From contig NZ_ASXP01000002.1 of the NCBI RefSeq assembly GCF_000445445.1, positions 248,001 to 312,000 on the forward strand: DNA of 64,000 nucleotides, read 5' to 3'. Of the stretch, positions 42,640 through 50,993 are shown one piece after another (the stretch's first letter is position 1; the number at the start of each line of letters is the position of its first letter). Source of the stretch: Sporomusa ovata DSM 2662 (lineage in GTDB: Bacteria > Bacillota > Negativicutes > Sporomusales > Sporomusaceae). The notes below the pieces were generated by a model that worked only from the letters and a program-made list of their open reading frames with translations, had not been told where the DNA came from and searched no databases. The translations under genes were made by a program, and so were the position numbers.

Positions 42640-43239
42640 CTACCGTGTTACCGTTACTGCGCAGGCAACACAAGCAACCTTACCCTCGCGCAACCTAGTC
42701 CATGGTTCCATCACCTGTTCACCACAATACTCACAACACGGCGAATTATAGATCATTTCCTTTTCCGGCAAAACGACAGTAACCGGTTCCACCTTCAGCA
42801 GCATTTCATCCGGTGCTGTCAGGATCTCCTGTATTCGTGCCTCACGCTCACTCTTATAGCGGCGATACTCGTCATCTGACACCCTGCCACTCATTACTTT
42901 TCTTGTTAATGCATCACTTTCCGCTGAATACTTGTGTGGCAACTGAATCACCCGTACGGCCTTGCCGCTTTGCCGGCAGCCCACAGTAAAAGCCTGTTTG
43001 CCAGTAGAATTTATGTACAATTTACCTTTACCAATAGTACAACCAAGTACAATTTGGAAGGGGTCAATTGTACAGCGATCGCTTTCCGCAATCGTCACCA
43101 AATCACCCTCTTCCGGGTCCTGATACCCTAGTGCCGCCAATGCCGCCTTGGCCAGACGATAGCCTATGGCCAGCCCCGGACATACATGTCCATGAAACTC
43201 AACTACTTTTCTCCAATCTACCGAACATTCAAATCCCAT
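42640..43239 (-). CDS. FmdE-family protein with C-terminal zinc ribbon
   Basis: A 199-residue FmdE-type protein. The active-site-like motif FHGHVCPGL (His16, His18, Cys20) and ESDRCTIDPFQIVLGCTIGK are present, and a C-terminal ribbon CEYCGEQVMEP...CVACAV binds zinc. FmdE was named from formylmethanofuran dehydrogenase operons but is common in bacteria without that enzyme; the reaction is unknown. Here it lies between the permease gene and the 381-residue protein, and a second FmdE-like domain occurs fused to TsaA in the same block. GGAGG precedes the ATG. Confidence 0.85.
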   Translation of the reverse strand: MGFECSVDWRKVVEFHGHVCPGLAIGYRLAKAALAALGYQDPEEGDLVTIAESDRCTIDPFQIVLGCTIGKGKLYINSTGKQAFTVGCRQSGKAVRVIQLPHKYSAESDALTRKVMSGRVSDDEYRRYKSEREARIQEILTAPDEMLLKVEPVTVVLPEKEMIYNSPCCEYCGEQVMEPWTRLREGKVACVACAVTVTR

Positions 43240-43320
43240 TCCCTCATATCCTCCCGCATTCTTTTTATTTGACTGGCCAAGCTGCGCTAAGACTCCCTCT
43301 TCTACAAGCTTAGGTTCACT

Positions 43321-44442
43321 TTATCGATGAATTACCCCCAGGCAGCCCTGATTAGCTAAATTCCTGGCAAAACATTCAATTGCAATATCTGTGCCTGTCA
43401 CTGTATGCATAAACATACTCCGGTTTCCCACTGCAATGCTTTTACCGCCAAAGCGTTCCCCCACCGTACCGGACGGAATTGAGGTCAAATACCCGGAAAA
43501 AGGATACTCCTTGTTTTCATCATCTTCCTGATAGGATCTATAGCCGGGCGGATAAGCAAAAACCTGATGTTTACCTGTGCTTATTGTCAAATACTGCGCT
43601 TCGCTGTTTTCGTACCAATACCAGCCTTTGCCATTAGCGCACGAAGTATATGGCAGACGAAAATCCTGGGTTCCCACACCCTCGACTAAAATGAGCGCCA
43701 CTTTTTTCTCCCGCAAAATAGCGTCAATACCATCACTGATATCAGTAATGGAGTTTATCTCCCCCAATGCCCCTGATACCGGAATAGAATGATTACAGGC
43801 GGGTATCATGAGTGGCTGACGCAATAGTGTAGATCTGAAACAATACCCCTCTTTGGCTACTGCCAGATATTCCGGCAACCGGTCAGCAGACACCGGTTCA
43901 CCGCTGAATAAAGACATGAATTCTTCTTTGCTGACCAGCCTTTCAATTCCGGCAAGCTGCCGCAAATAGCGCATATCGGCCGGAGTGATACCATAAAGAC
44001 CGGCATACCGGGTTAACCAGTGGGTCGTAATAGCCAAACCATCCAACCTACTCAAGTCAATATATTCGGTTACGGGAATCATGTCACCGGTTCCCACAAC
44101 TACCGGAAAAAATCCCGACTCGTCTCTAAAGCGTTCCACTTCTTCAAAGACGGCATCAATGAGCTGCTGGCGTTTAGCCTCCCCTGGGTGCTCAAACCGG
44201 AATGAATAATACTGCTGCGCATAGATCAAAAAAACAAAGTTCGGGTCGTACCTGTCAACTAAATCCAACGCCGTATCTGTCACCCATTGGTTACCCTTGT
44301 CAGCAATATCACCGGGAAACGGATGCTCTCCCAATACAGCTTTTACCATCTGGGTTTTCGGAGAATTATCCTGCCGTTTATGACCTGTTTTAAGATCAAA
44401 TGTATTTTGCCATTCTCTGGCATCTATAATTGCCAAACTCAT
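43321..44442 (-). CDS. Unrecognised 373-residue soluble protein in the uptake operon
   Basis: ATG 44442 overlaps the radical SAM stop (ATGA), so translation is coupled. There is no signal peptide or membrane span. Segments such as FFPVVVGTGDMIPVTEYIDL, KKVALILVEGVGTQDFRLPY and GGKSIAVGNRSMFMHTVTGT hint at an alpha/beta enzyme, loosely like the alkaline phosphatase superfamily, but I see no complete metal site and assign no function. The tight coupling to a radical SAM gene suggests a joint reaction. Confidence 0.7.
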   Translation of the reverse strand: MSLAIIDAREWQNTFDLKTGHKRQDNSPKTQMVKAVLGEHPFPGDIADKGNQWVTDTALDLVDRYDPNFVFLIYAQQYYSFRFEHPGEAKRQQLIDAVFEEVERFRDESGFFPVVVGTGDMIPVTEYIDLSRLDGLAITTHWLTRYAGLYGITPADMRYLRQLAGIERLVSKEEFMSLFSGEPVSADRLPEYLAVAKEGYCFRSTLLRQPLMIPACNHSIPVSGALGEINSITDISDGIDAILREKKVALILVEGVGTQDFRLPYTSCANGKGWYWYENSEAQYLTISTGKHQVFAYPPGYRSYQEDDENKEYPFSGYLTSIPSGTVGERFGGKSIAVGNRSMFMHTVTGTDIAIECFARNLANQGCLGVIHR

Positions 44443-45446
44443 AGCTGACCCCCTTGCCCATTCCACTCAATGCGATCGCCATGCAGCTTAATCCTATAGC
44501 CACATTCAGGACACGCCTTATTCCTGCAGTTATAGCGATCCAGCTTATCCCCGCCGCACCCCAGGCTAAACCGTTCTATTACCGCACTGCCACACTGGGG
44601 ACAACGTGTATTGACCCAGTTAGAACCGACAAAATTATGAAAATAAACGTAAGGCAATACTTGGCGACTTTTTTCTAATGCACCATTTATCGCCTCAATA
44701 TTGGGATACTCGGCTTCCTTCATTTTGTATTCCGGCAACAGACGAAAAACATGCCACGGAATTTCCTTGTCAACATCGGCCAGAAAAGCCGCAATTTGAT
44801 CCAGCTCATTATCATTAACTGACTCGATTACCGGAGTTGTAACCTCCACATGGGTCAGCGATGCCAGTCTTTTAATGTTCCGCAATATTGGCTTAACGTC
44901 TGGAATTCCTACATACTCACGGCAAAAATCTGCTGCCAGCCCTTTTAAACTTATATTAACAAATGAAAACACCGAAGCCAGAAGCTCTGTCGCCTCCTCG
45001 GTAGTATACGCATTAGTAAGACAGCCCATCGGTATTCCCGCCAAGCGCGCCTCCTTAGAAACCTCTAGCAGTGAAGGCAGTGAAACGGTCGGTTCATTAA
45101 CATTAAATACGATATTATGACACCCGCGTTTAATCGCCATTTGGACAAGTTCTGCCGGAGTAAACGTATACATTGCATCCTGAAGTGTAGCCGGTTCTTC
45201 TTTGGCAATAAAAGCATTCACGCAATACCGGCATGCCATATTGCACCCGCTTGTGCCGATGGTCATACTTCTACTGCCTGGATAAGCATGATAAAACGGC
45301 ACCGATTCAACCCGCGAAATGACATAGGTGCACCATTTATGAGGAAAGCGCTCTTTTACCATCCCGCCTTCCTCCTGATACATGCGACATACACCATAGT
45401 TACCGTCGCCCAGCTCACAACGCCATTCACAATAATTACACTTCAT
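44439..45446 (-). CDS. Radical SAM protein (PflA-like) with extra metal clusters
   Basis: A 335-residue enzyme. The cluster motif CNMACRYC (Cys68, 72, 75) binds the 4Fe-4S cluster that cleaves SAM. An N-terminal CNYCEWRCELG with Cys20 and C-terminal CPQCG and CPECG pairs suggest further Fe-S or zinc sites. Overall it follows the PflA/AmmeMemoRadiSam-like activating-enzyme class (FNVNEPTVSLPSLLEVSKEA). It could activate a partner or modify the imported compound; the coupled 373-residue gene is the likeliest partner. GAAGGAAGG precedes the ATG. Confidence 0.87.
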   Translation of the reverse strand: MKCNYCEWRCELGDGNYGVCRMYQEEGGMVKERFPHKWCTYVISRVESVPFYHAYPGSRSMTIGTSGCNMACRYCVNAFIAKEEPATLQDAMYTFTPAELVQMAIKRGCHNIVFNVNEPTVSLPSLLEVSKEARLAGIPMGCLTNAYTTEEATELLASVFSFVNISLKGLAADFCREYVGIPDVKPILRNIKRLASLTHVEVTTPVIESVNDNELDQIAAFLADVDKEIPWHVFRLLPEYKMKEAEYPNIEAINGALEKSRQVLPYVYFHNFVGSNWVNTRCPQCGSAVIERFSLGCGGDKLDRYNCRNKACPECGYRIKLHGDRIEWNGQGGQL

Positions 45447-45493
45447 GCTATCCCTTCCTTCTTCATGCTCCCCTGAGATATAAACATAACGCT

Positions 45494-46600
45494 TTACTTC
45501 CTTTGCGTTCCGGTTACCAGCTTGTCTAACTCCTGCTCAGAAAGCTGATAATGATAAAATAGCGCATAAAATCGCTTAACCTCAGAACGAAAATCAAAAG
45601 GATATACATCAGGATACAGCAAATTTGCCACCCACCTGATACCAATAAGGCGATTTATCCCCGGCGGACGGTCAAACCAGTTAAAGGGACCGGTAGGAAT
45701 CTCATACACTCTTCTGTTGCCTACCGCCTGGATGTTTTGCCATCCCCTGTCTTCCATGATCGCCGGAAAGCTGCTGCTTTCACCATCACGAAAGTAACCT
45801 ACCAATATAACTTCCGGATTCCAGACCATCACTTGTTCCAGCGACACCGGACTACGGCCAATATTACTGCCACCCGGCAAATCAGGGTCAGCGACATTTA
45901 GCCCTCCGACAAATTGAATAATCTCGGTATGCCACGATCCACGCGGCTCAGTTTCCAAACCGCCGCGGCCTTCCGCATAGTAAACTGTGACTGGTCTACG
46001 GTTCGCCAAAAGCGCTTTTTTTTCGGCTACCATTCCAATTGTCTCCCGGCAATATGCCGCGAGCTCGGTCACCCGTTCCTCGCGACCAAGCACTTTGCCG
46101 GCAGTCAGATAAGTTTGTTCCATTTTGGTCATTTCTTTATCCAGGAAAACTACTGGTATTTTTGTCATTTTTTCCAATTCGTCCGCATAATCCTTATTCG
46201 CCTGGGTGATATCATTCACCATCAAGATGATATCTGGCTTCATCTTCATAATTTCCTCAACATTGCCGGTAGAGCCGCGGTTAATCCAGCCAAGAACCGG
46301 CAAGTCACGATAGGCCGGCAGAATATAGTCCGCCTGATCAGCACCCATAAAATAACTCCAACCTGGCAGAAACTCAGGATCAATGGTATAAAGCAGTATC
46401 GATTCCACTGGCGACACCGGATACACCTTCTGTATTACCGGCGGTAATACAACCTTACGTCCGGCCATGTCGGTAATAACCCTGCCGCTATCTGCCTTGA
46501 CCGCCGTATCAGGTCCTAAGTTATTTTGTTTCCCGCACCCTGTTAAAACAACTAGAATAATGACGACAATCGCTATCCACGACAAACATAGCTTTTTCAT
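45494..46600 (-). CDS. FecB/BtuF-type substrate-binding lipoprotein
   Basis: A 368-residue binding protein with a lipobox (VVLTGC after a hydrophobic segment) and a periplasmic-binding fold of the iron-siderophore/B12 class: GRVITDMAGRKVVLPP, MKPDIILMVND, PVVFLDKEM, EVILVGYFRDG. It is the first gene of the leftward block, after a gap of about 115 bp that must contain the promoter. ATG 46600 has GGAGGG upstream. Confidence 0.9.
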   Translation of the reverse strand: MKKLCLSWIAIVVIILVVLTGCGKQNNLGPDTAVKADSGRVITDMAGRKVVLPPVIQKVYPVSPVESILLYTIDPEFLPGWSYFMGADQADYILPAYRDLPVLGWINRGSTGNVEEIMKMKPDIILMVNDITQANKDYADELEKMTKIPVVFLDKEMTKMEQTYLTAGKVLGREERVTELAAYCRETIGMVAEKKALLANRRPVTVYYAEGRGGLETEPRGSWHTEIIQFVGGLNVADPDLPGGSNIGRSPVSLEQVMVWNPEVILVGYFRDGESSSFPAIMEDRGWQNIQAVGNRRVYEIPTGPFNWFDRPPGINRLIGIRWVANLLYPDVYPFDFRSEVKRFYALFYHYQLSEQELDKLVTGTQRK

Positions 46601-46715
46601 ATTTCCCTCCAACAAGAAATCACTAACTGGTAATTGCCTTAACACTTAATTATATATGAACTTAGCTTATAGTTTTTAAGACAATTACTAAGCTTTTCCA
46701 CATAGTAAGAAAATA

Positions 46716-46744
46716 ACACCAGTCACCAGTATTGTGACCGGTGT
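46716..46744 (-). terminator. Terminator after the TPR protein gene
   Basis: An 11-bp stem with one G-U pair (ACACCAGTCAC with GTGACCGGTGT) and a 7-nt loop, 20 bp past the TPR stop, followed on the minus strand by TTATTTTCTT. It isolates the uptake block from the upstream gene. Confidence 0.75.
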
Positions 46745-46764
46745 CATCTGGACTCTTATCATTT

Positions 46765-47373
46765 CTATTCGACAGTCCCACCTAATGCACGGATACGTTT
46801 TATAGCTGCCTCTCGATGATGCGTATCTTCTACCGGCACATTTGCCAACAAGCTGCGATATGCTGCAATTGCTTCCTTATATAAATGTTGTTTTTCATAT
46901 GCTGTACCTTTGTTTAAATACCCCGCAGGATACTTAGGATTAAGCTCAATAGCTTTATTACAGTCAATAAGGGCTAAATCATATTTACCAATTTTATTGT
47001 ACATAAATCCCCGGTGATCATAAGCCATTTCGTATGTAGGATCATTAAGTATTGCTAGTCGATAATCCTCAATCGCCTTATCATCCTCGCCTCGTTTCTC
47101 ATAAAGATACCCCTGATCCAAAAAAGCGCCTGCGATTACCCGATTATAATCTTTGAGAGCTAAGTCATATTGTTTTTTCGCAAAATATGCCTTACCGCGT
47201 TTATAATAAGCCACTGTATCATAAGGATTATCAGCAATAATTTCATTGCTGTCGGCAATTATTTGATCATCATCCACCGCTGCTTGTTTTTCAGCTGCAA
47301 TCCCTACAGCACCTGGTATCCCAAGACAATACAATAATAAAACAAAAGCAATAATAAATCCCTGTTTTTTCAC
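46765..47373 (-). CDS. Exported TPR-repeat protein
   Basis: A 202-residue protein starting with GTG at 47373, with GGGAGG upstream. A signal peptide (KKQGFIIAFVLLLYCLGIPG) is followed by five tetratricopeptide-like repeats, each with the YxxAxxxYxxAL pattern (for example KRGKAYFAKKQYDLALKDYN and HRGFMYNKIGKYDLALIDCN). TPR proteins act as binding scaffolds; the partner is unknown. The gene is monocistronic. Confidence 0.85.
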   Translation of the reverse strand: MKKQGFIIAFVLLLYCLGIPGAVGIAAEKQAAVDDDQIIADSNEIIADNPYDTVAYYKRGKAYFAKKQYDLALKDYNRVIAGAFLDQGYLYEKRGEDDKAIEDYRLAILNDPTYEMAYDHRGFMYNKIGKYDLALIDCNKAIELNPKYPAGYLNKGTAYEKQHLYKEAIAAYRSLLANVPVEDTHHREAAIKRIRALGGTVE

Positions 47374-47627
47374 ACCAAACGCCTCCCTAAACAATACCAG
47401 GTAAAAACCTATCCCCACACCAAACCATATATGAATACCGCACTCCTGATGTTGAATATTATGGATAATCGGGCAAGCTTTTCCCTTATTGACCATAATA
47501 CTATAAAAACTAGTATAAATCAACATACTTGTGATTTATTTTACATCTCTATTTGCTTTTGTTTACTTTTGTCTGTTTCATTTATCAATTAGTTTAATTA
47601 TGTTATTTTTTTTACTAATATCTAATA

Positions 47628-47661
47628 AATATTACTAATCCTATGTTAAAATAGTAATATT
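47628..47661. promoter_or_regulatory. Dyad upstream of the Fur-family gene
   Basis: A perfect 10-bp inverted repeat, AATATTACTA and TAGTAATATT, separated by 14 bp, ends 11 bp before the start codon of the Fur-family gene. The position fits an autoregulatory operator. It is AT-rich, so chance is not excluded. Confidence 0.5.
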
Positions 47662-47671
47662 ATTAATTAGG

Positions 47672-48109
47672 ATGGTGTTGCAATTGGAAAGAATCATACA
47701 GAAACTTAAAGAAAAAGGCTGTAAAATTACCCCCCAGCGTAGAGCCATAATACAATCCTTACTCAATTTTAGTAAATTTCCTACTGCCCTGGAGGTTTTT
47801 AACGATATTAAAGCAACAAATCCTGACGTGGGTTTGGATACTATTTATAGGAATCTCAATCTGCTTGTAGAAATTGGCATCGTTAACTCAATTAACCTGC
47901 CAGGTAAAGACGTGAAAGTATTCGAGTTATCCATTGATGGGCACCACCATCACCTGGTTTGTCTTAGTTGCGGGCAAGCCGATTGTTTAGATTATTGTCC
48001 GATTGATGAGCAACGTCTGCAAACGGCGGCCGGCTCAGAATTTAAGATTACCGGGCACTCACTGGAAATCTATGGCTACTGCCAAAAGTGTAAATCTACC
48101 CACAAGTAA
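47672..48109 (+). CDS. zur: Fur-family metal-responsive repressor, probably Zur
   Basis: A 145-residue protein with an N-terminal winged helix (KGCKITPQRRAIIQSLLNF, LDTIYRNLNLLVEIGIV) and a C-terminal metal-binding domain (DGHHHHLVCLSCGQADCLDY, then CQKC). The CxxC pairs form the structural zinc site. The next three genes encode a zinc/manganese-type ABC importer, so it is most likely Zur. The ATG at 47672 has a weak site; a TTG four codons on is possible. Confidence 0.8.
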   Translation: MVLQLERIIQKLKEKGCKITPQRRAIIQSLLNFSKFPTALEVFNDIKATNPDVGLDTIYRNLNLLVEIGIVNSINLPGKDVKVFELSIDGHHHHLVCLSCGQADCLDYCPIDEQRLQTAAGSEFKITGHSLEIYGYCQKCKSTHK

Positions 48110-48192
48110 ACCTGCTTCTGTTGTAAGCTATGTGCCGCAAGGTTAGCAGGGGCTTTAGCTTCCAGCAATAACACAGGAACAAAAAAATATGC

Positions 48193-48221
48193 TTGACTAG
48201 GGAATAAATGGTATATATACT
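48193..48221 (+). promoter_or_regulatory. SigA-type promoter of the znuABC operon
   Basis: TTGACT (48193-48198) and TATACT (48216-48221) are separated by 17 bp, on the plus strand, about 70 bp before the binding-protein gene. Confidence 0.75.
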
Positions 48222-48226
48222 GTAGA

Positions 48227-48240
48227 TAGGAATATTCCTA
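48227..48240. promoter_or_regulatory. Palindromic operator at the znuABC transcription start
   Basis: TAGGAATATTCCTA is a perfect 14-bp palindrome just downstream of the -10 box, over the expected transcription start. A second imperfect dyad (GTTC, 6-nt gap, GAAC) lies about 10 bp further on. Repression by the adjacent Fur-family protein is the natural inference. Confidence 0.6.
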
Positions 48241-48288
48241 TTTGACAGCGTTCCTATTTGAACAATAATTACACTTGGAGGTATTGTA

Positions 48289-49212
48289 ATGTTTTCAAAA
48301 CTTGTTAAGTTATTAGTAATAGCGGTCATCAGTGCCGCGATGTTGGCTGGTTGTGGACAAAATAAAGGTTCTACTACGCAAAGCTCCACCAATACGGGAC
48401 AAAAAGACAATTTTACGATAGTAACATCCTTTTATCCCATGTATATTTCGACTATTAACGTTACCAAAGGCATTCCCGGCGTTGAGGTAGTTAATATGAC
48501 AAAACCACAGACTGGCTGCCTGCATGACTACCAACTAACTCCGGAAGATTTAAAAACGCTTGAAAAAGCAAATGCTTTTGTTATCAACGGAGCAGGCATG
48601 GAAGCTTTCTTAGATAAGACAATAAAGCAGCAACCGCAACTAAAAATAATTGATGCCAGCAAAAACATTGAACTACTAAAAGATGAATCCGGGGAAGAAA
48701 ATCCTCATGTATGGGTTAGTGTTTCTAATGCCATTCTTCAGATCCAAAACATCGCCGAACAACTGGCGGCGGTAGATACGAAAAATGCAGCACAATATAA
48801 AAACAATGCGGCTGAATACGTGAAAAAACTGGAAGCCTTGCGGGATACCATGCATAAATCATTGGATGGTACCAAAAACAAGGATATTATTACCTTCCAT
48901 GAAGCTTTTCCCTATTTTGCCAAGGAGTTTAATTTAAACATTGTTTCAGTTATCGAAAGAGAGCCTGGCTCAGAACCATCCCCGGCGGAACTGGAAGCTA
49001 CTATCAATACAATAAAAAAATCTCATATCAAAGCATTATTTGCTGAGCCGCAGTATTCATCAAAGGCTGCTCAAACAATTGCGCAGGAAACAGGCGCAAA
49101 AGTTTATACCCTTGATCCGGCGGTAACTGGTGAAGCCAAATCTGATGCCTATGATGCTTATATCCGCATAATGGAAAATAATTTAAAAATATTACAAGAG
49201 GCTTTGCAATGA
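48289..49212 (+). CDS. znuA: ZnuA-type metal-binding lipoprotein
   Basis: A 307-residue cluster A-I substrate-binding protein with a lipobox (AAMLAGC) and metal ligands in GCLHDYQLTP, ENPHVWVSV and TFHEAFPYFAKEF. These fit zinc or manganese capture. AGGAGG-like GGAGGT precedes the ATG. The next gene overlaps it by 4 nt. Confidence 0.88.
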   Translation: MFSKLVKLLVIAVISAAMLAGCGQNKGSTTQSSTNTGQKDNFTIVTSFYPMYISTINVTKGIPGVEVVNMTKPQTGCLHDYQLTPEDLKTLEKANAFVINGAGMEAFLDKTIKQQPQLKIIDASKNIELLKDESGEENPHVWVSVSNAILQIQNIAEQLAAVDTKNAAQYKNNAAEYVKKLEALRDTMHKSLDGTKNKDIITFHEAFPYFAKEFNLNIVSVIEREPGSEPSPAELEATINTIKKSHIKALFAEPQYSSKAAQTIAQETGAKVYTLDPAVTGEAKSDAYDAYIRIMENNLKILQEALQ

Positions 49213-50024
49213 TAGAAAATAATTGGCATCCCTGCTCTCACAGCGAAAATGACTGTTGTCGGTTATGCTGCACCAAAATCGAAAATTTTAACGTTACTTT
49301 TGGAAATACACAGATATTTCATGACGTAAATCTTCATATTCACTGTGGGGAACTTACGGCAATAATTGGGCCTAACGGGGCAGGTAAGAGTACCCTTTTG
49401 AAAGCAATTCTTGGTGAAGTGAAGCATACCGGAGTACTTAACTATTTTGATGCAAAGGGTGTCCATAGCGGACACCCTTTGATTGGATATGTTCCTCAAT
49501 ACCTGAATTTTGATCTCAGTACACCGACAAGTGTGCTCGACTTGTTTACAGCTTATCTAACCAACATTCCCTGTTGGTTAACTAGTTCCAAACGTATCAG
49601 AGACCAAGTCTGTCAAATTCTTGTGAAAGTAAAAGCCGAACATCTTATTGATAGAAGGCTTGGCGCATTGTCAGGCGGCGAACTGCAAAGAATACTGTTA
49701 GCACTCTCGCTTGAACCCATACCAGACTTATTGCTGCTCGATGAACCTGTCTCCGGCATTGACCAAAACGGATTAGAATTGTTTTATGATATCGTTTCAG
49801 ATCTTAGGGCCAACCATGATCTGTCAATTATCTTAATATCACATGACCTTAACCTTGTTGCAAAATATGCAGACAGAGTCGTTCTCTTAAATGGAACTGT
49901 GATCTGTAATGGTTCTCCGGAAGAAGTATTTAATGATGTTCGAACCCGAAATGTGTTTGGCATGTTAGTGCAGCATACTATGCAGGGGAAAGTCCAGCCT
50001 GACAAGGAGGGCTCTTCATGTTAG
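49209..50024 (+). CDS. znuC: ZnuC-type ABC ATPase with Cys/His-rich N-terminus
   Basis: A 271-residue ATPase: Walker A GPNGAGKST, signature LSGGELQRI, Walker B LLLLDEPVSG and switch histidine ILISHDLN. The first 25 residues contain HPCSHSENDCCRLCCTK, a cluster of five Cys and two His not needed for the ATPase fold and probably metal-binding. Overlaps the genes on both sides, so the three are coupled. Confidence 0.9.
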   Translation: MIENNWHPCSHSENDCCRLCCTKIENFNVTFGNTQIFHDVNLHIHCGELTAIIGPNGAGKSTLLKAILGEVKHTGVLNYFDAKGVHSGHPLIGYVPQYLNFDLSTPTSVLDLFTAYLTNIPCWLTSSKRIRDQVCQILVKVKAEHLIDRRLGALSGGELQRILLALSLEPIPDLLLLDEPVSGIDQNGLELFYDIVSDLRANHDLSIILISHDLNLVAKYADRVVLLNGTVICNGSPEEVFNDVRTRNVFGMLVQHTMQGKVQPDKEGSSC

Positions 50025-50863
50025 ATTTGTGGTATGAGTTAACCACTTTCCTGCTTCCTTTTCAATGGCTGGACCATAATTTTATGAAAAATGCGCTGCT
50101 GGCAGTACTGCTGGTTACACCGCTGTTCGGCTTGCTGGGCACCATGGTAGTTAGCAACCGGATGGTATTTTTCTCTGATTCACTTGGCCATGGAGCATTT
50201 ACCGGCATCGCAATCGGGGTGCTGCTAGGAGGCATTAAGCCCCTTACAGCCCTTATCCTATTTTCTTTATTTTTTTCCATTGTTATTACTGTTATTAAGA
50301 ACAAGAGCAGCGTTTCCACAGATACCATTATCGGAGTGTTTTCATCAACAGCGATCGCATTAGGTTTGATGATTATGTCTCAAGGCGGCAGTTTTGCTAA
50401 ATTTTCATCTTACCTGATTGGCGACTTATTAAGTATAACGCCAGTTGAGATTGGTATGCTTTTTGGTGTGTTTATTGGCATCGTGTTGTTGTGGCTTGTG
50501 ATATTTAATAAAATACTTGTCATTAGCATAAATCCATCGTTAGCGGCAAGCCGGGGTATTAATACATTATTTGTCGAGATATTATTTTCCTCAGCATTGG
50601 CTATCGTTGTAGCCATTAGCATCCAATGGGTAGGGCTTTTGATTATCAATTCCATGCTAGTTTTACCGGCAGCCGCTGCTCGAAATGTAACAAGCAATGT
50701 CAGGCAATATCATCTTGTTTCTGTTTTGTTAGCTATTTTCGCGGGTGTAACAGGATTAATCCTTTCGTACTACTGGAATACAGCAACAGGAGCAACCATT
50801 ATTCTTGTCGCAGCAATGTTGTTTTTTACTACATTTTTACTCCGAAATCGTTTTATAGAGTAA
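50018..50863 (+). CDS. znuB: ZnuB-type ABC-3 family permease
   Basis: A 281-residue permease with about eight membrane spans and the ABC-3 motif FFSDSLGHGAFTGIAIGVLL, then SIQWVGLLIINSMLVLPAAA. It forms the channel for zinc or manganese with the two preceding gene products. Confidence 0.9.
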   Translation: MLDLWYELTTFLLPFQWLDHNFMKNALLAVLLVTPLFGLLGTMVVSNRMVFFSDSLGHGAFTGIAIGVLLGGIKPLTALILFSLFFSIVITVIKNKSSVSTDTIIGVFSSTAIALGLMIMSQGGSFAKFSSYLIGDLLSITPVEIGMLFGVFIGIVLLWLVIFNKILVISINPSLAASRGINTLFVEILFSSALAIVVAISIQWVGLLIINSMLVLPAAAARNVTSNVRQYHLVSVLLAIFAGVTGLILSYYWNTATGATIILVAAMLFFTTFLLRNRFIE

Positions 50864-50874
50864 TAAGTTGTTTA

Positions 50875-50918
50875 AGGGCAGTGGAACTTATCACTAAGTT
50901 TTCCACTGCCCTTAACTA
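50875..50918 (+). terminator. Terminator of the znuABC operon
   Basis: A perfect 15-bp stem (TTAAGGGCAGTGGAA and complement) with a 14-nt loop, 12 bp past the permease stop. No long T tract follows, but stem strength and position support termination. Confidence 0.75.
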
Positions 50919-50993
50919 ATTACTGCATGGTTTTCATTACCAGAGAGGCAAACGACTCACAACTGTGTTACAGATAAGTTACTACCAAAATTA

